Shown piece after piece: positions 50,328 to 59,287 of a stretch of DNA of 64,000 nucleotides. A program made the position numbers and the translations under genes. The stretch is from positions 558,001-622,000 of the forward strand of contig JAWKIQ010000003.1 of NCBI GenBank assembly GCA_041394185.1. The letters are read 5' to 3'. Each line of letters starts with the position of its first letter. Position 1 is the first letter of the stretch. The notes under the pieces are model-generated. The model did not search any database, had not been told where the DNA came from, and saw only the letters and a list, made by a program, of their open reading frames with translations. Source of the stretch: Acidimicrobiales bacterium. Lineage in GTDB: Bacteria > Actinomycetota > Acidimicrobiia > Acidimicrobiales > Poriferisodalaceae.

Positions 50328-51137
50328 ATGCCGATCACCGAGATCATCTGTCCGCTCAGTGGTCATCCCAAGGCCGACCGTGCCTTGGGCCCGGCCGCCG
50401 AGCTCGCCTCGGCCATCGACGCCAAGCTCACCTTGTTCAGCGCGGTCGAAACCGACATCGATTTCGACCCCCAGACCGCCTACCTCGAGGCGCGCGCAGA
50501 CGAACTCGAAAGCAAGTTCCGTGGCCTGGTGGTGCGCCAGCGCATCGTCGTCGAACCCCACGCCCCCGAGGCGATCGCTGCCCAGTCGGACGAACACAAC
50601 CTCATCGTCATGGCCACCTCGACATCGCCGCTGCTGCACGATGGCTATGTCGGATCGGCAGCAGAGCACGTGGTCAGAGGCAGTCATCGCCCCACGATGC
50701 TGGTGGGCCCGCATGCCGATCTGGCCATAGCCGACCTTCGGGGGGTTCTGGTACCCATCGATGGCTCGGCGTTGTCCGAGGCGGCGCTTCCGGTCGGTCA
50801 ATGGTGGGCAGACCAGCTGGCGTTGCCGCTCGAGGTAACCAGCGTCATCTCCCAGCACGACATCGATGCGGCGACCGAGGCCCTCGGTCCCCAGGCGGTG
50901 GGGCGCGAATCGATGTACGTCAAGCGGCGGGCCGAGGCCCATGGCGCGACCTGGGAGGTTCTGCACGGCGACCACCCGGCCGATGCAATCCTGGACGAAG
51001 CCAGAACATCGTCGCTGATAGTGATGTCGACTCACGGACGCTCTGGTCTGCGGCGGCTGGTGATGGGAAGTGTGGCGGTGTCGATCGTTCGCGACGCCCG
51101 GACACCGGTGGTGGTGGTCAACCCGCCCCCGTCATGA
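50328..51137 (+). CDS. Tandem universal stress protein
   Basis: 269 residues with two Usp-like halves (about 1-130 and 138-265). The C-terminal half has a near-complete nucleotide motif (STHGRSGLRRLVMGS, first glycine replaced by serine); the N-terminal half is degenerate. It is preceded by an 87-bp gap containing GGGCCAACGGCC (50263-50274), a weak relative of the DosR-type core. Its stop overlaps the ATG of the protease gene (ATGA), mirroring the Rv2624c/Rv2625c pairing in mycobacteria. Confidence 0.85.
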   Translation: MPITEIICPLSGHPKADRALGPAAELASAIDAKLTLFSAVETDIDFDPQTAYLEARADELESKFRGLVVRQRIVVEPHAPEAIAAQSDEHNLIVMATSTSPLLHDGYVGSAAEHVVRGSHRPTMLVGPHADLAIADLRGVLVPIDGSALSEAALPVGQWWADQLALPLEVTSVISQHDIDAATEALGPQAVGRESMYVKRRAEAHGATWEVLHGDHPADAILDEARTSSLIVMSTHGRSGLRRLVMGSVAVSIVRDARTPVVVVNPPPS

Positions 51138-52249
51138 ACGGGCTGACCATCGCTCGAATCCATGGCATCGCCGTTCGCGTCAACTGGGGCGTCATGTTCA
51201 TCGCCCTGGGCATCGCGTGGACCCTGGCCGAAGACATCCTTCCGGGCTCGGCGTCGGGCCATGACACCGCCGCCTACCGGCTGTGGGCGCTTCTGGTGAC
51301 GATTCTGTTCTTTGCCGGGCTGGTGGCGCACGAGTTCGGCCATTCCCTGGTCGCCCAGCGCGAAGGCGTCGAGGTATCCAGCATCACCCTGTGGATCTTC
51401 GGCGGCGTGGCGTCGCTCGACTCGCCGGTGCCGTCGGCCTCGAGCGCCTTTCGAATTGCCATCGCGGGCCCGGCCGTCAGCTTCGGTCTTGGTGCCGGGT
51501 TCGTGGCAGCCGGCTCGGCGATCGACGGTGTCGCCCGGGCCGCGCTGTTGTGGCTGGGCTTCATCAACATCGCGTTGGCCGTGTTCAACCTGGTGCCGGC
51601 ATTCCCGCTCGACGGTGGCCGGGTCTATCAGGCCTACATGTGGCACCGCACCGGAAGCGAGGTCGCTGCCACCGTTGCAGCAGCGAAGCTGGGCAGAGCA
51701 CTGGCCTTCGCTCTGGTGGCCGCAGGCTTGGCCGAGATGATCTTCCTGGGTGCCATTGGTGGCCTGTGGCTGGTGGTGCTCGGGTGGTTCATCAGCGAGG
51801 CGGCCGCAAGCGAGGTCGAGTACGTCCGCCACGGTCGACCCCTGGCCGACGTCGCGGTGTCGCGGTTGATGACCCCGGCGCCTGCAACCGTCAGATCGAG
51901 TTGGTCGCTCGAACAGCTGGCGGACGCTCTGTTGAGCGGCCCTCGTCACGCCGCATACCCCGTCGTCGACGACAATGGCTTGCTGGTCGGCACGGTCGAG
52001 GCCTCCGAGCTGCACCGCGTTCCTCGATCTGAATGGCCGACTACCGCGCTGGCGTCCGTGGCGAAGCCTCCAGAACAGTCGATCGTCGTGTCGCCCGACA
52101 CGTCGGTACTCGACTTGCTTCGCGACTTCGAGCGCCACCGCGGCCACAGAGCCGTGGTGGTCTCTGACCTGCGACCGGTGGGGATGGTCGCTCCGAGCGA
52201 CGTGGTGCGCTTTGTTGCGGTGATGGATGCCAGCGAATCGAGCCGATAG
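51134..52249 (+). CDS. Site-2 protease (Rip3-like) with C-terminal CBS pair
   Basis: 371 residues. M50 zinc intramembrane protease: HEFGH at 66-70 and the third ligand D160 in NLVPAFPLDGGR (152-163), within about six helices. Two CBS motifs occupy the last 120 residues (LADALLSGPRHAAYPVVDDN; SVLDLLRDFERHRGHRAVVV). The architecture matches Rip3 (Rv2625c), a DosR-regulon member. It probably cleaves a membrane-bound regulator under energy or redox stress sensed through CBS. Confidence 0.9.
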   Translation: MNGLTIARIHGIAVRVNWGVMFIALGIAWTLAEDILPGSASGHDTAAYRLWALLVTILFFAGLVAHEFGHSLVAQREGVEVSSITLWIFGGVASLDSPVPSASSAFRIAIAGPAVSFGLGAGFVAAGSAIDGVARAALLWLGFINIALAVFNLVPAFPLDGGRVYQAYMWHRTGSEVAATVAAAKLGRALAFALVAAGLAEMIFLGAIGGLWLVVLGWFISEAAASEVEYVRHGRPLADVAVSRLMTPAPATVRSSWSLEQLADALLSGPRHAAYPVVDDNGLLVGTVEASELHRVPRSEWPTTALASVAKPPEQSIVVSPDTSVLDLLRDFERHRGHRAVVVSDLRPVGMVAPSDVVRFVAVMDASESSR

Positions 52250-52255
52250 ACGCGC

Positions 52256-52280
52256 GAGACGAATGGCGACAATTCGTCTC
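52256..52280. promoter_or_regulatory. Perfect 9-bp inverted repeat between protease and P450 genes
   Basis: GAGACGAAT (52256-52264) and ATTCGTCTC (52272-52280) are perfect inverted copies around 7 nt. The site is 7 bp after the protease stop and just before a TAGATA box (52289-52294), so it could be an operator in the -35 region of the P450 promoter. Without a T run it is a poor intrinsic terminator, but that role is not excluded. Confidence 0.5.
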
Positions 52281-52338
52281 ACATCGTGTAGATACTGGGT
52301 TGAGCATCCGTCGTATCGCCACAGGAGCAACGAAGCGC

Positions 52339-53541
52339 ATGACCCACACCGACCTCGACTGGGCCACCGACTACGACATCTTCGATGCGACCTACATCGA
52401 GAACCCGTTCCCAATCTGGGACGAACTGCGCGAGCGGTGCCCCGTATCGCACACCGATCGCTACCAGGGTTCGTGGCTGCCCACGACCTACGAAGACGTC
52501 ACGGCGATCGCCCGCGACGTCGAACACTTCAGCTCGCGCAGTGTGTCGGTGTTCCCGCCGCCCGACGGCGAACAGGATGGTGAGGCTCCGCTGTTGGCCG
52601 CCGGTGTTCCCCCGATCTCGGCCGACCCGCCCGTGCATACCTGGTCGAGGCGCCTGCTGCTGCCGTGGTTCTCGCCCAAGCGGGTCGGCGACTACGAGAT
52701 CACCACCCGTGCCCTGTGCCGCAAGCTGGTCGACGGGTTCGTCCACAACGGTCGCGCCGACGCCGCCGCCGACTACGCCCAGCAGATCCCCGTGCGAATC
52801 ATCGGCCAGGTGCTCGGTGTTCCCGAGGAGCGGTCCGACGTGTTCGTCGGCTGGGTTCGAGACATCCTCGAGTTCGCCAACGACGAAGAGCGCCGCAAGC
52901 GTGGCGTCATAGAACTGGTCACATACTTCAACGAGTTGATCGAACAACGTCGCGATGGCGATGGCGACGACCTCATCAGCGAGCTGCTGCGCGCCGAGGT
53001 CGATGGTGAGAAGGTGTCAGACCCCCACATCCTGGGCACAGCGGCGCTGACCCTCATCGCCGGAGTGGACACGACATGGTCTGCCATCGGATCGGCGCTT
53101 TGGCATCTGGCCACCCACGACGACGATCGCCGCAGGCTGGTGGCCGAGCCCGAGTTGATGGACACCGCAGTCGAAGAGCTGCTGCGCGCCTACTCACCGG
53201 TGACGATGGCGCGCATCGTCACCGAAGACCACGAGTACAAGGGCTGCCCGATGCACAAGGGCGACCGCGTGCTGCTGAACTTCCCGGCCGCCAACCGCGA
53301 CCCCAACCAGTTTCCCGACGCAGACCAGGTGGTCATCGACCGCGAGGTCAACCGCCACGTCGCCTTCGGTGCGGGCATCCATCGCTGTGCGGGCTCGAAC
53401 CTGGCCCGCATGGAGCTGAGGGTCGCCATCGAGGAGTGGCTCGCCCGCATCCCAGAGTTCGTCCTGGATCCCGAGGGCGAGGTCACCTGGGCAGGTGGGC
53501 AGGTCAGGGGACCGCGCAACGTGCCGGTCATCTTCGACTGA
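52339..53541 (+). CDS. Cytochrome P450
   Basis: 400 residues from ATG 52339. The heme loop is FGAGIHRCAGSNLARMEL, the I-helix is LIAGVDTTWSAIGSALWH, and the ExxR is EELLRA. The class is a soluble bacterial CYP using ferredoxin partners, none of which are adjacent. It hydroxylates an unknown small molecule. The preceding inverted repeat suggests regulation separate from the dormancy island. Confidence 0.93.
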   Translation: MTHTDLDWATDYDIFDATYIENPFPIWDELRERCPVSHTDRYQGSWLPTTYEDVTAIARDVEHFSSRSVSVFPPPDGEQDGEAPLLAAGVPPISADPPVHTWSRRLLLPWFSPKRVGDYEITTRALCRKLVDGFVHNGRADAAADYAQQIPVRIIGQVLGVPEERSDVFVGWVRDILEFANDEERRKRGVIELVTYFNELIEQRRDGDGDDLISELLRAEVDGEKVSDPHILGTAALTLIAGVDTTWSAIGSALWHLATHDDDRRRLVAEPELMDTAVEELLRAYSPVTMARIVTEDHEYKGCPMHKGDRVLLNFPAANRDPNQFPDADQVVIDREVNRHVAFGAGIHRCAGSNLARMELRVAIEEWLARIPEFVLDPEGEVTWAGGQVRGPRNVPVIFD

Positions 53542-53561
53542 CGATCGCCGGCGACGCACAG

Positions 53562-54668
53562 GTGGCCGAGCCACTGAAGGACAGCTTCGGCGTCGACGTA
53601 ATCGATGCAATCGCCGCCCAGGTCCAACTGGTACACCCGTCGTTCGACCGTGCCCGATTCATCGCCTACTGCACCGATGGCTACGCCGACCTCGAGCTGA
53701 CGCCCAGAGCCAGACGCATTGCCGAAGGCCTGGCGCAGAACCTCCCACAGGACCGATCCGCAGCGATCGCGATATTGCACAAGGCGGTCGAGGCCTGGCC
53801 CGCAGCCGATGGGTCGCCGATGGGGCCGTTCGTGCACCTGCCGGCGGTGTTCTTCGTCGCCGAACACGGACTGGACCATTTCGAGCAATCGATGGAGTTG
53901 CAGCGCGAGCTGACGAAGCGCTTCACAGCCGAGTTCAGCATCAGAGCGTTCATCGAAGCCCATCCCGAGCAAACGATGAGGCGGCTCGCTCAATGGGCCA
54001 CCGACCCCGACGAGCACGTGCGGCGTCTCGTGTCGGAGGGAACCCGGCCCCGGTTGCCCTGGGCGCGGCGGCTGCCCGTGTTTCAGGCCGATCCATCCCC
54101 GGTGTTGGATCTGCTCGAAGTGCTGAAGGACGATCCGTCCGAGTACGTCAGGCGCTCTGTGGCCAACAACCTCAACGACATCGCCAAAGACAACCCCGAC
54201 CTAGTCGTGGAGGTTGCCAGGCGTTGGCTGGTGGATGCGTCGCCAGAACGTCGCCGCATGGTCAGACACGGGCTCCGTTCGTTGATCAAGGCCGGACATG
54301 CCGGAGCCCTCGAGGCCATGGGGTTCGGACACCGGTCGGGGTTGTCGCCCGTTCGAACGTCGATCGAGCCGTCGGTCGCCGCGATAGGCACCAAGGTGGT
54401 GGTCGCGGTCGACCTCCACAACCCTGGCACCGAGCCTGAAAGCGCGTTGGTCGACATCAGGATCCACTTCGTCAAGGCCGATGGTTCGACCTCTGCGAAG
54501 GTCTTCAAGGGCGCCGAGCTAGAGGTCGAGCCCGACGCTGTGCGCAGTGTTCGCAAGACGATCTCGGTGGCCCAGCAATCGACGCGTCGCCACTACAGCG
54601 GATGGCACGCAGTCGAACTGCTGGTCAACGGCAGGGCAATCGACTTGGGCGGTTTCGAGCTCGTCTAG
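53562..54668 (+). CDS. AlkD-like HEAT-repeat DNA alkylation repair protein
   Basis: 368 residues from GTG 53562, 20 bp after the P450. HEAT-like helices fill residues 1-255 (FSIRAFIEAHPEQTMRRLAQ, WATDPDEHVRRLVSEGTRPR, YVRRSVANNLNDIAKDNPD). The motif RRLVSEGTRPRLPW is typical of the AlkD-related family. The C-terminal 110 residues form a beta-rich domain (KVVVAVDLHNPGTEPESALV) often attached to this family. It may excise bulky alkylated bases, in keeping with ada and ogt elsewhere in the window. Confidence 0.82.
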   Translation: MAEPLKDSFGVDVIDAIAAQVQLVHPSFDRARFIAYCTDGYADLELTPRARRIAEGLAQNLPQDRSAAIAILHKAVEAWPAADGSPMGPFVHLPAVFFVAEHGLDHFEQSMELQRELTKRFTAEFSIRAFIEAHPEQTMRRLAQWATDPDEHVRRLVSEGTRPRLPWARRLPVFQADPSPVLDLLEVLKDDPSEYVRRSVANNLNDIAKDNPDLVVEVARRWLVDASPERRRMVRHGLRSLIKAGHAGALEAMGFGHRSGLSPVRTSIEPSVAAIGTKVVVAVDLHNPGTEPESALVDIRIHFVKADGSTSAKVFKGAELEVEPDAVRSVRKTISVAQQSTRRHYSGWHAVELLVNGRAIDLGGFELV

Positions 54669-54678
54669 CCTCGTCGGT

Positions 54679-55530
54679 GTGATCAAGCCAGCCCCCCAAC
54701 GCCTTCGCTCGCTGTTGTTCGCTCCGGCTGTCAGGCCCGACTTCATGGCCAAGCTGCCCGACAGGGGCGCCGACGCAGTGGTTCTCGACTGTGAAGACGC
54801 CACCCCACCAAACGCCAAGGACGAGGGGCGCTCGAACGCCAGACAGATCGCACCCGACCTGATCCAGCGCGGGTGCGCGGTGACCATACGGGTCAATGGG
54901 CCCACCAGCGAATGGTTCGAGGCCGACATCTCCCAAGGTCTGTTGCCTGAGCTTGCGGCGGTCGTGATACCCAAGGTCGAGACGGTCGCTGGGCTGGACC
55001 ACATCTCGGCTCTGCTGGACCGCGCCGGCCTGCCCGAGCTGGGTGTCGTGGCGGGAATCGAAACGGCCCTCGGCGTCGCCGACGCCCGACCGCTGCTGGC
55101 TCACCCCCGGGTTGTCGCGGCATATTTCGGGGCCGAAGACTTCATCGCCGACATGGGCGGCGTCAGGACCGAGTCGAACGAAGAGGTCTTGTTCGCTCGT
55201 TCGAAGGTGGCGCTGGCAGGCCGTCTTGCAGGGGTTGCAACCCTGGATCAGGTGGTCACCAACTTCAGAGACGACGAGCGATTCGCTCGCGAGTCGGCCC
55301 AAGCCCGGGCTCTGGGTTACGTCGGCAAGCTGTGCATCCACCCGAACCAGGTCGCGATAGCCAACGATGCCTTCATCCCCTCGCCCGACGAAGTAGACCG
55401 CGCCCGCCGCCTGTTGGCCGCTTACGAAGAGGCCGTCGAGCGAGGTGTGTCGGCAATCGATTTCGAGGGCCAGATGGTGGATGAGCCGCTGGCCGCTCAG
55501 GCCAGGCGCATCGTCAGCTTGGGCGCTTGA
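54679..55530 (+). CDS. CitE-like CoA-ester lyase (HpcH/HpaI family)
   Basis: 283 residues from GTG 54679. RSLLFAPAVRPDFMAKLP, DAVVLDCEDATPP (metal-binding acidic pair), VIPKVETV, GIETALGV and YFGAEDFIADMGG are the family motifs. Stand-alone CitE-like proteins cleave citramalyl-, malyl- or HMG-type CoA esters. The neighbouring MaoC gene, converging and overlapping by 17 bp, repeats the association of Rv2498c/Rv2499c in M. tuberculosis, though there the orientation is the same. A TAGCCT box 7 nt before the start suggests leaderless transcription. Confidence 0.85.
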   Translation: MIKPAPQRLRSLLFAPAVRPDFMAKLPDRGADAVVLDCEDATPPNAKDEGRSNARQIAPDLIQRGCAVTIRVNGPTSEWFEADISQGLLPELAAVVIPKVETVAGLDHISALLDRAGLPELGVVAGIETALGVADARPLLAHPRVVAAYFGAEDFIADMGGVRTESNEEVLFARSKVALAGRLAGVATLDQVVTNFRDDERFARESAQARALGYVGKLCIHPNQVAIANDAFIPSPDEVDRARRLLAAYEEAVERGVSAIDFEGQMVDEPLAAQARRIVSLGA

Positions 55531-55981
55531 GCATCAGGGCGTCACGAACCGCTCGACACACCAGGGTGTCGTCTTGCTTGTAGGCGCGGTGCTCGAAGGT
55601 CACGACGCCCTGGGTGGGCCGACTCTTTGACTCGCGAGCCTCGGCGACCAGGGTCTCGACCCTCAGTGTGTCGCCGTGGAACATCGGAGCCGGAAAAGTG
55701 ATCTCTCGGAACCCGAGGTTGGCCACGGTGGTTCCGAGAGTGGTCTCGTGAACGCTGATGCCGATGACCGTTGCAATGGTCAACATCGAGTTGACCAACG
55801 GTTTGCCGAACTCGGTCTCCTTCTCTGCGTAATCGAAGTCGAGGTGCAGCCATGCCGGATTCATGGTGATCGAGGTGAACAAGACGTTGTCGGCCTCGGT
55901 CAGGGTGCGCCTGATGGCGTGCTGGATCACCAGGCCAGGAGTCAGTTCCTCGAACCATTTGCCGCTGACGGGTCGTTCCAT
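55514..55981 (-). CDS. MaoC-family hydratase
   Basis: 155 residues with a hot-dog fold. The pattern starts KWFEELTPGLVIQHAIRRTL and includes ADNVLFTSITMNPAWLHLD (the hydratase Asp/His region is replaced by ITMNPAWLHLD), FGKPLVNSML and PMFHGDTL. This is the MaoC subset near CitE-type lyases, thought to hydrate unsaturated CoA esters such as mesaconyl-CoA. It ends within the 3' end of the CitE-like gene. The acyl-CoA ligase lies 9 bp upstream of its start on the same strand. Confidence 0.85.
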   Translation of the reverse strand: MERPVSGKWFEELTPGLVIQHAIRRTLTEADNVLFTSITMNPAWLHLDFDYAEKETEFGKPLVNSMLTIATVIGISVHETTLGTTVANLGFREITFPAPMFHGDTLRVETLVAEARESKSRPTQGVVTFEHRAYKQDDTLVCRAVRDALMLKRPS

Positions 55982-55990
55982 GCGGGCACC

Positions 55991-57562
55991 CTAGCTGGCG
56001 GCGTCCCAGGTGTCGGTGGTTACGCCGGCCTCACGCAGTTCGACCTTGCGCACCTTCTCGGTGGGGGTTTTCGGCAGTGAATCGGCGACCCGTATGAAGC
56101 GGGGCACCATGAACCGCGGCATGGTCTCGCCGAGCCTGGCGTGCAGTTCTGCGGGGTCGACCGACTGACCGGGTTTTGGAACGACTACTACCAGCACCTC
56201 GTCTTCGCCCCATTCGGACGGCACCGCAACCGCGGCCGACTCGAGGACCGCAGGGTGATCGTTGACCTGGGCCTCGACCTCCATCGAAGAGATGTTCTCG
56301 CCACGCCGACGGATGGCGTCCTTCTTGCGGTCGACGAAGTGGAACCAGCCGTGCTCGTCGCGGTAGAAGCCGTCGCCGGTGTGGAACCACCCGTTGCGCC
56401 AGGCCTCCACCGTCTTGTCTGGCATCCCGAAGTAGCCGGCGTTCAGCACCCATGGCTCGTCCGATCGCACGATCAGCTCGCCCAGTTCGCCGGGGGCCAC
56501 CTCGCGGTCGAACTCGTCGACCACCCGGCATTCGTAACCTTCACGCGTGCGCCCACACGCCGTGTAGGGCATCTGGTCTACCTCGTCATAGTGGGCGACG
56601 ATCGGGCTCGATATCTCGGTCATGTTGAACACGGTGTGCACCCGCAGGTCGAACCGCTGCTTGAAATCGGCGATCTCGGGAATCAGCGGCACCATCAAGA
56701 CCTCGCGCAGCGGGTTCGAAGCGTCGTCGGCTGCTGGTGGCTGCCTGTAGATGAAGTTGGCCATGGCCCCCAGCAGCAGGGTCGATGTGCAGCCAAATCG
56801 CGACACGTCAGACCAGAACTCGTCGGTCTTGAAGTATTCGCGGAACACTCCCTTCATGCCGGTGAACGCGAAGGCGTACACGAACATCTTTCCCGACACG
56901 TGATACATCGGGAATGGGCAGTAGAAGCAGTCGTCTTCGGTCCACTGCTCGCCGAGCGCCATGGTGGTGGCGTGCAACTGGGCATGGCTGTACAGCACAC
57001 CCTTGGATGGCCCGGTGGTACCCGAGGTGTAGAAGATCTCGCTGACGTCCCACGGCTGGGGGCCGGCGAAATCGTCTGCGGGCTGGTCCAGGTCCGCGAA
57101 GAACTCGTCTGGGCCCAGCATCTGATACGGCAGGTTGGGCAGAGGAGCGCTGGCGTCGGGCACCACAACGACCTCGAGATGGCCGACCGGACCGTCCAAG
57201 GCCGCCAGCCGGTCGAGATATCGCTCGGAGATCACGCCGACCCGAGCCCGAGAATTCTCGATCGTATAGTCCAGCATCTTGCCCTGGTAGGCCGTGTTGA
57301 CCGGAACCTCCCAGGCCACCAGCCAGGTGCAACCGACCCAGCAGTTCACCGCGTCGAAACCGACGGGCAGCATCGAGATGACGGTGTCTTCTCGCCCCAC
57401 TTGCAGGCGCTGTAGAGCATGCGCCCACCGAAGCGCCTGCCGGTGAGCTTCGCCGTAGGTCAGGGAGGTATCGGTCTCGACCTGATGGATGAACACCTTG
57501 TCAGGGTCGACTTGGGCCCGCTGCTTGACCAGCAGCGGCAAGGTCTGAGACGCATCGATCAT
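55991..57562 (-). CDS. Acyl-CoA ligase, CaiC-like
   Basis: 523-residue ANL enzyme. The P-loop is FYTSGTTGPSKGVLYSH, the adenylate motif NMTEISSP, the hinge GWFHTGDGFYRDEHGWFHFVDR and the C-terminal catalytic lysine in TPTEKVRKVEL. The stretch KDAIRRRGENISSMEVE is characteristic of crotonobetaine/carnitine-type ligases. It is 9 bp ahead of the MaoC gene and likely supplies the CoA ester for that pathway. Confidence 0.88.
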   Translation of the reverse strand: MIDASQTLPLLVKQRAQVDPDKVFIHQVETDTSLTYGEAHRQALRWAHALQRLQVGREDTVISMLPVGFDAVNCWVGCTWLVAWEVPVNTAYQGKMLDYTIENSRARVGVISERYLDRLAALDGPVGHLEVVVVPDASAPLPNLPYQMLGPDEFFADLDQPADDFAGPQPWDVSEIFYTSGTTGPSKGVLYSHAQLHATTMALGEQWTEDDCFYCPFPMYHVSGKMFVYAFAFTGMKGVFREYFKTDEFWSDVSRFGCTSTLLLGAMANFIYRQPPAADDASNPLREVLMVPLIPEIADFKQRFDLRVHTVFNMTEISSPIVAHYDEVDQMPYTACGRTREGYECRVVDEFDREVAPGELGELIVRSDEPWVLNAGYFGMPDKTVEAWRNGWFHTGDGFYRDEHGWFHFVDRKKDAIRRRGENISSMEVEAQVNDHPAVLESAAVAVPSEWGEDEVLVVVVPKPGQSVDPAELHARLGETMPRFMVPRFIRVADSLPKTPTEKVRKVELREAGVTTDTWDAAS

Positions 57563-57668
57563 GACTTCCCCCTGTCTCGTGCGACGTCGACGACGAACAT
57601 AGTCCTGGCCCCGGAATTGCTGTTATCCAAACCTCACTGAAGCTCGCGAAAGTGCCGATAGGAACCAC

Positions 57669-59249
57669 GTGTTGCGTGTGGAATGGACCAGGGAATCGAT
57701 CACTGCCTTGACGCGCAACGCCAAGGTCAGCGCCCGCGACTCGATGGGCGAGTACGTGCCCCTTCCCGGCTGGTTGGTAGACCCCTCGGTCGAGGAGATG
57801 ACCTTCGGGCTGGTCGAATTCGTCGAATCGGTTCACCCCGACGACAGGTCAGCGGTCGTGGAGTTGTACGGAAGTGCACTCGCCTCCCCTGGCGAAGTGA
57901 TCAGCGAGCACGTTCGCTTCGGTCCGGTGGGCGAGCGAGAACACATCGACCTCAAGCTCGTCAATCTCTGCGACCACCCCGATGTCGGCGCGATGTTGGC
58001 CATTGCCGAACCGACCGGTCTGATCGAGAACGATCTACTCGACGCGGGGCCCGGAGGTGGCCATCGCCCAACGGGATGGATGCTGCTCGACGTCGATCTG
58101 GAGGGCGTCATCAAGCGGGTCGAAGGCGACAGCATGTCGATGCTGGGATACGAGCCTCACGAGATGGTCGGACGTCTTCCGGCCGAGTTCTACCTGGCCG
58201 AGGACGTGCTCGCGAGCATCCGGGTTCGACAGGCATTGGCCGCAGACCCCAACGCGACCATCACCAGCAGGCGCAAGTGGATCAGGCGCGACGGATCGAC
58301 GGTATGGATCGAGAACTCCTACGCCAGAAGGCCGAACCCCCTGCCGGGTCAGGGCGACGTGCTGGTGGTGATGTGGGACATCACCGACAAGATCGCCGAC
58401 GAGGAAGCCCTGCGCACGAGCCAGGCCAATCTTCGGTTGATGGCCGAGAACTTCCAGGCCCTGGCAGACGAGGTTCCGGCCGCGGTATTCCAGTGCGGAG
58501 TCGACGGTGCCGTGGGTTTCCACAACGCCAGGTGGAGCCGGCTGGCCGAGGAGCACGACCGGGTCGAGCGGGTCAGGGATCTGGCTTGTGAGTCCGCTAG
58601 GCCCACCATCGATTCGCTCTTCGCCCGCATGGCCGCCAGTGGCCACCGAGACTCGCAGTCGGTCGAGTTCACCGGCGCCGACGGCGATACGCATTGGCGG
58701 CTGAACCTGCGTACCGTCGCCCAGGCGAGCGACGGCGAGGTGAGCTTCGTCGGCTCGTTGGAAGACGTCACCTCGACGGTTCGCCTCAGGGACCGCGCCA
58801 GGCAAGATCCGCTCACCAAGCTGATGAACCGCACCGCCGTCGAAGCATTCCTGAGCGATGCCCTGACCACGTCGCTGGGCGATCTGTTGGTGGTGTTCCT
58901 GGATCTCGACCGGTTCAAGACCGTCAACGACACGTGGGGTCACGACGTCGGCGACTTGGTGCTGGTCGAGGTCGCTCGTCGGCTGACCGCTCACACCCGA
59001 CCCTCTGACGCCGTAGGGCGGTGGGGTGGCGACGAGTTCGTGGTCGTGCTGCGCCACGGTGTGCTCGAACACGGCCAATCTCTGGTCGAGCGAATCCGCG
59101 GCGCTCTGGACGACCCGGTCGAATTCGAGGGAGGGTCGTGGCGGCCCAAGGCGTCGATCGGATTCGTCAACCCGTCGCCGGAAGATTCGGTCGACAGCTC
59201 GATCCGACGCGCCGACCAGGCAATGTTCGCCGAGAAGCGTCGCCGCTGA
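57669..59249 (+). CDS. PAS-GGDEF diguanylate cyclase
   Basis: 526 residues, no transmembrane segment. A PAS-like N-terminal part, a clear PAS domain with PAC (about 135-245, GYEPHEMVGRLPAEFYLAED), a third PAS-like region (about 265-375), then GGDEF (about 380-526). The active site is intact (RWGGDEFVV), and the RPSD product-inhibition site lies 5 residues upstream of GGDEF. It should make cyclic di-GMP in response to a cytoplasmic ligand. GTG start. No EAL domain or c-di-GMP effector is nearby. Confidence 0.9.
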   Translation: MLRVEWTRESITALTRNAKVSARDSMGEYVPLPGWLVDPSVEEMTFGLVEFVESVHPDDRSAVVELYGSALASPGEVISEHVRFGPVGEREHIDLKLVNLCDHPDVGAMLAIAEPTGLIENDLLDAGPGGGHRPTGWMLLDVDLEGVIKRVEGDSMSMLGYEPHEMVGRLPAEFYLAEDVLASIRVRQALAADPNATITSRRKWIRRDGSTVWIENSYARRPNPLPGQGDVLVVMWDITDKIADEEALRTSQANLRLMAENFQALADEVPAAVFQCGVDGAVGFHNARWSRLAEEHDRVERVRDLACESARPTIDSLFARMAASGHRDSQSVEFTGADGDTHWRLNLRTVAQASDGEVSFVGSLEDVTSTVRLRDRARQDPLTKLMNRTAVEAFLSDALTTSLGDLLVVFLDLDRFKTVNDTWGHDVGDLVLVEVARRLTAHTRPSDAVGRWGGDEFVVVLRHGVLEHGQSLVERIRGALDDPVEFEGGSWRPKASIGFVNPSPEDSVDSSIRRADQAMFAEKRRR

Positions 59250-59287
59250 CCCACTTGGTTCGCGCCAGCAGACCGGTACTACGTTCG

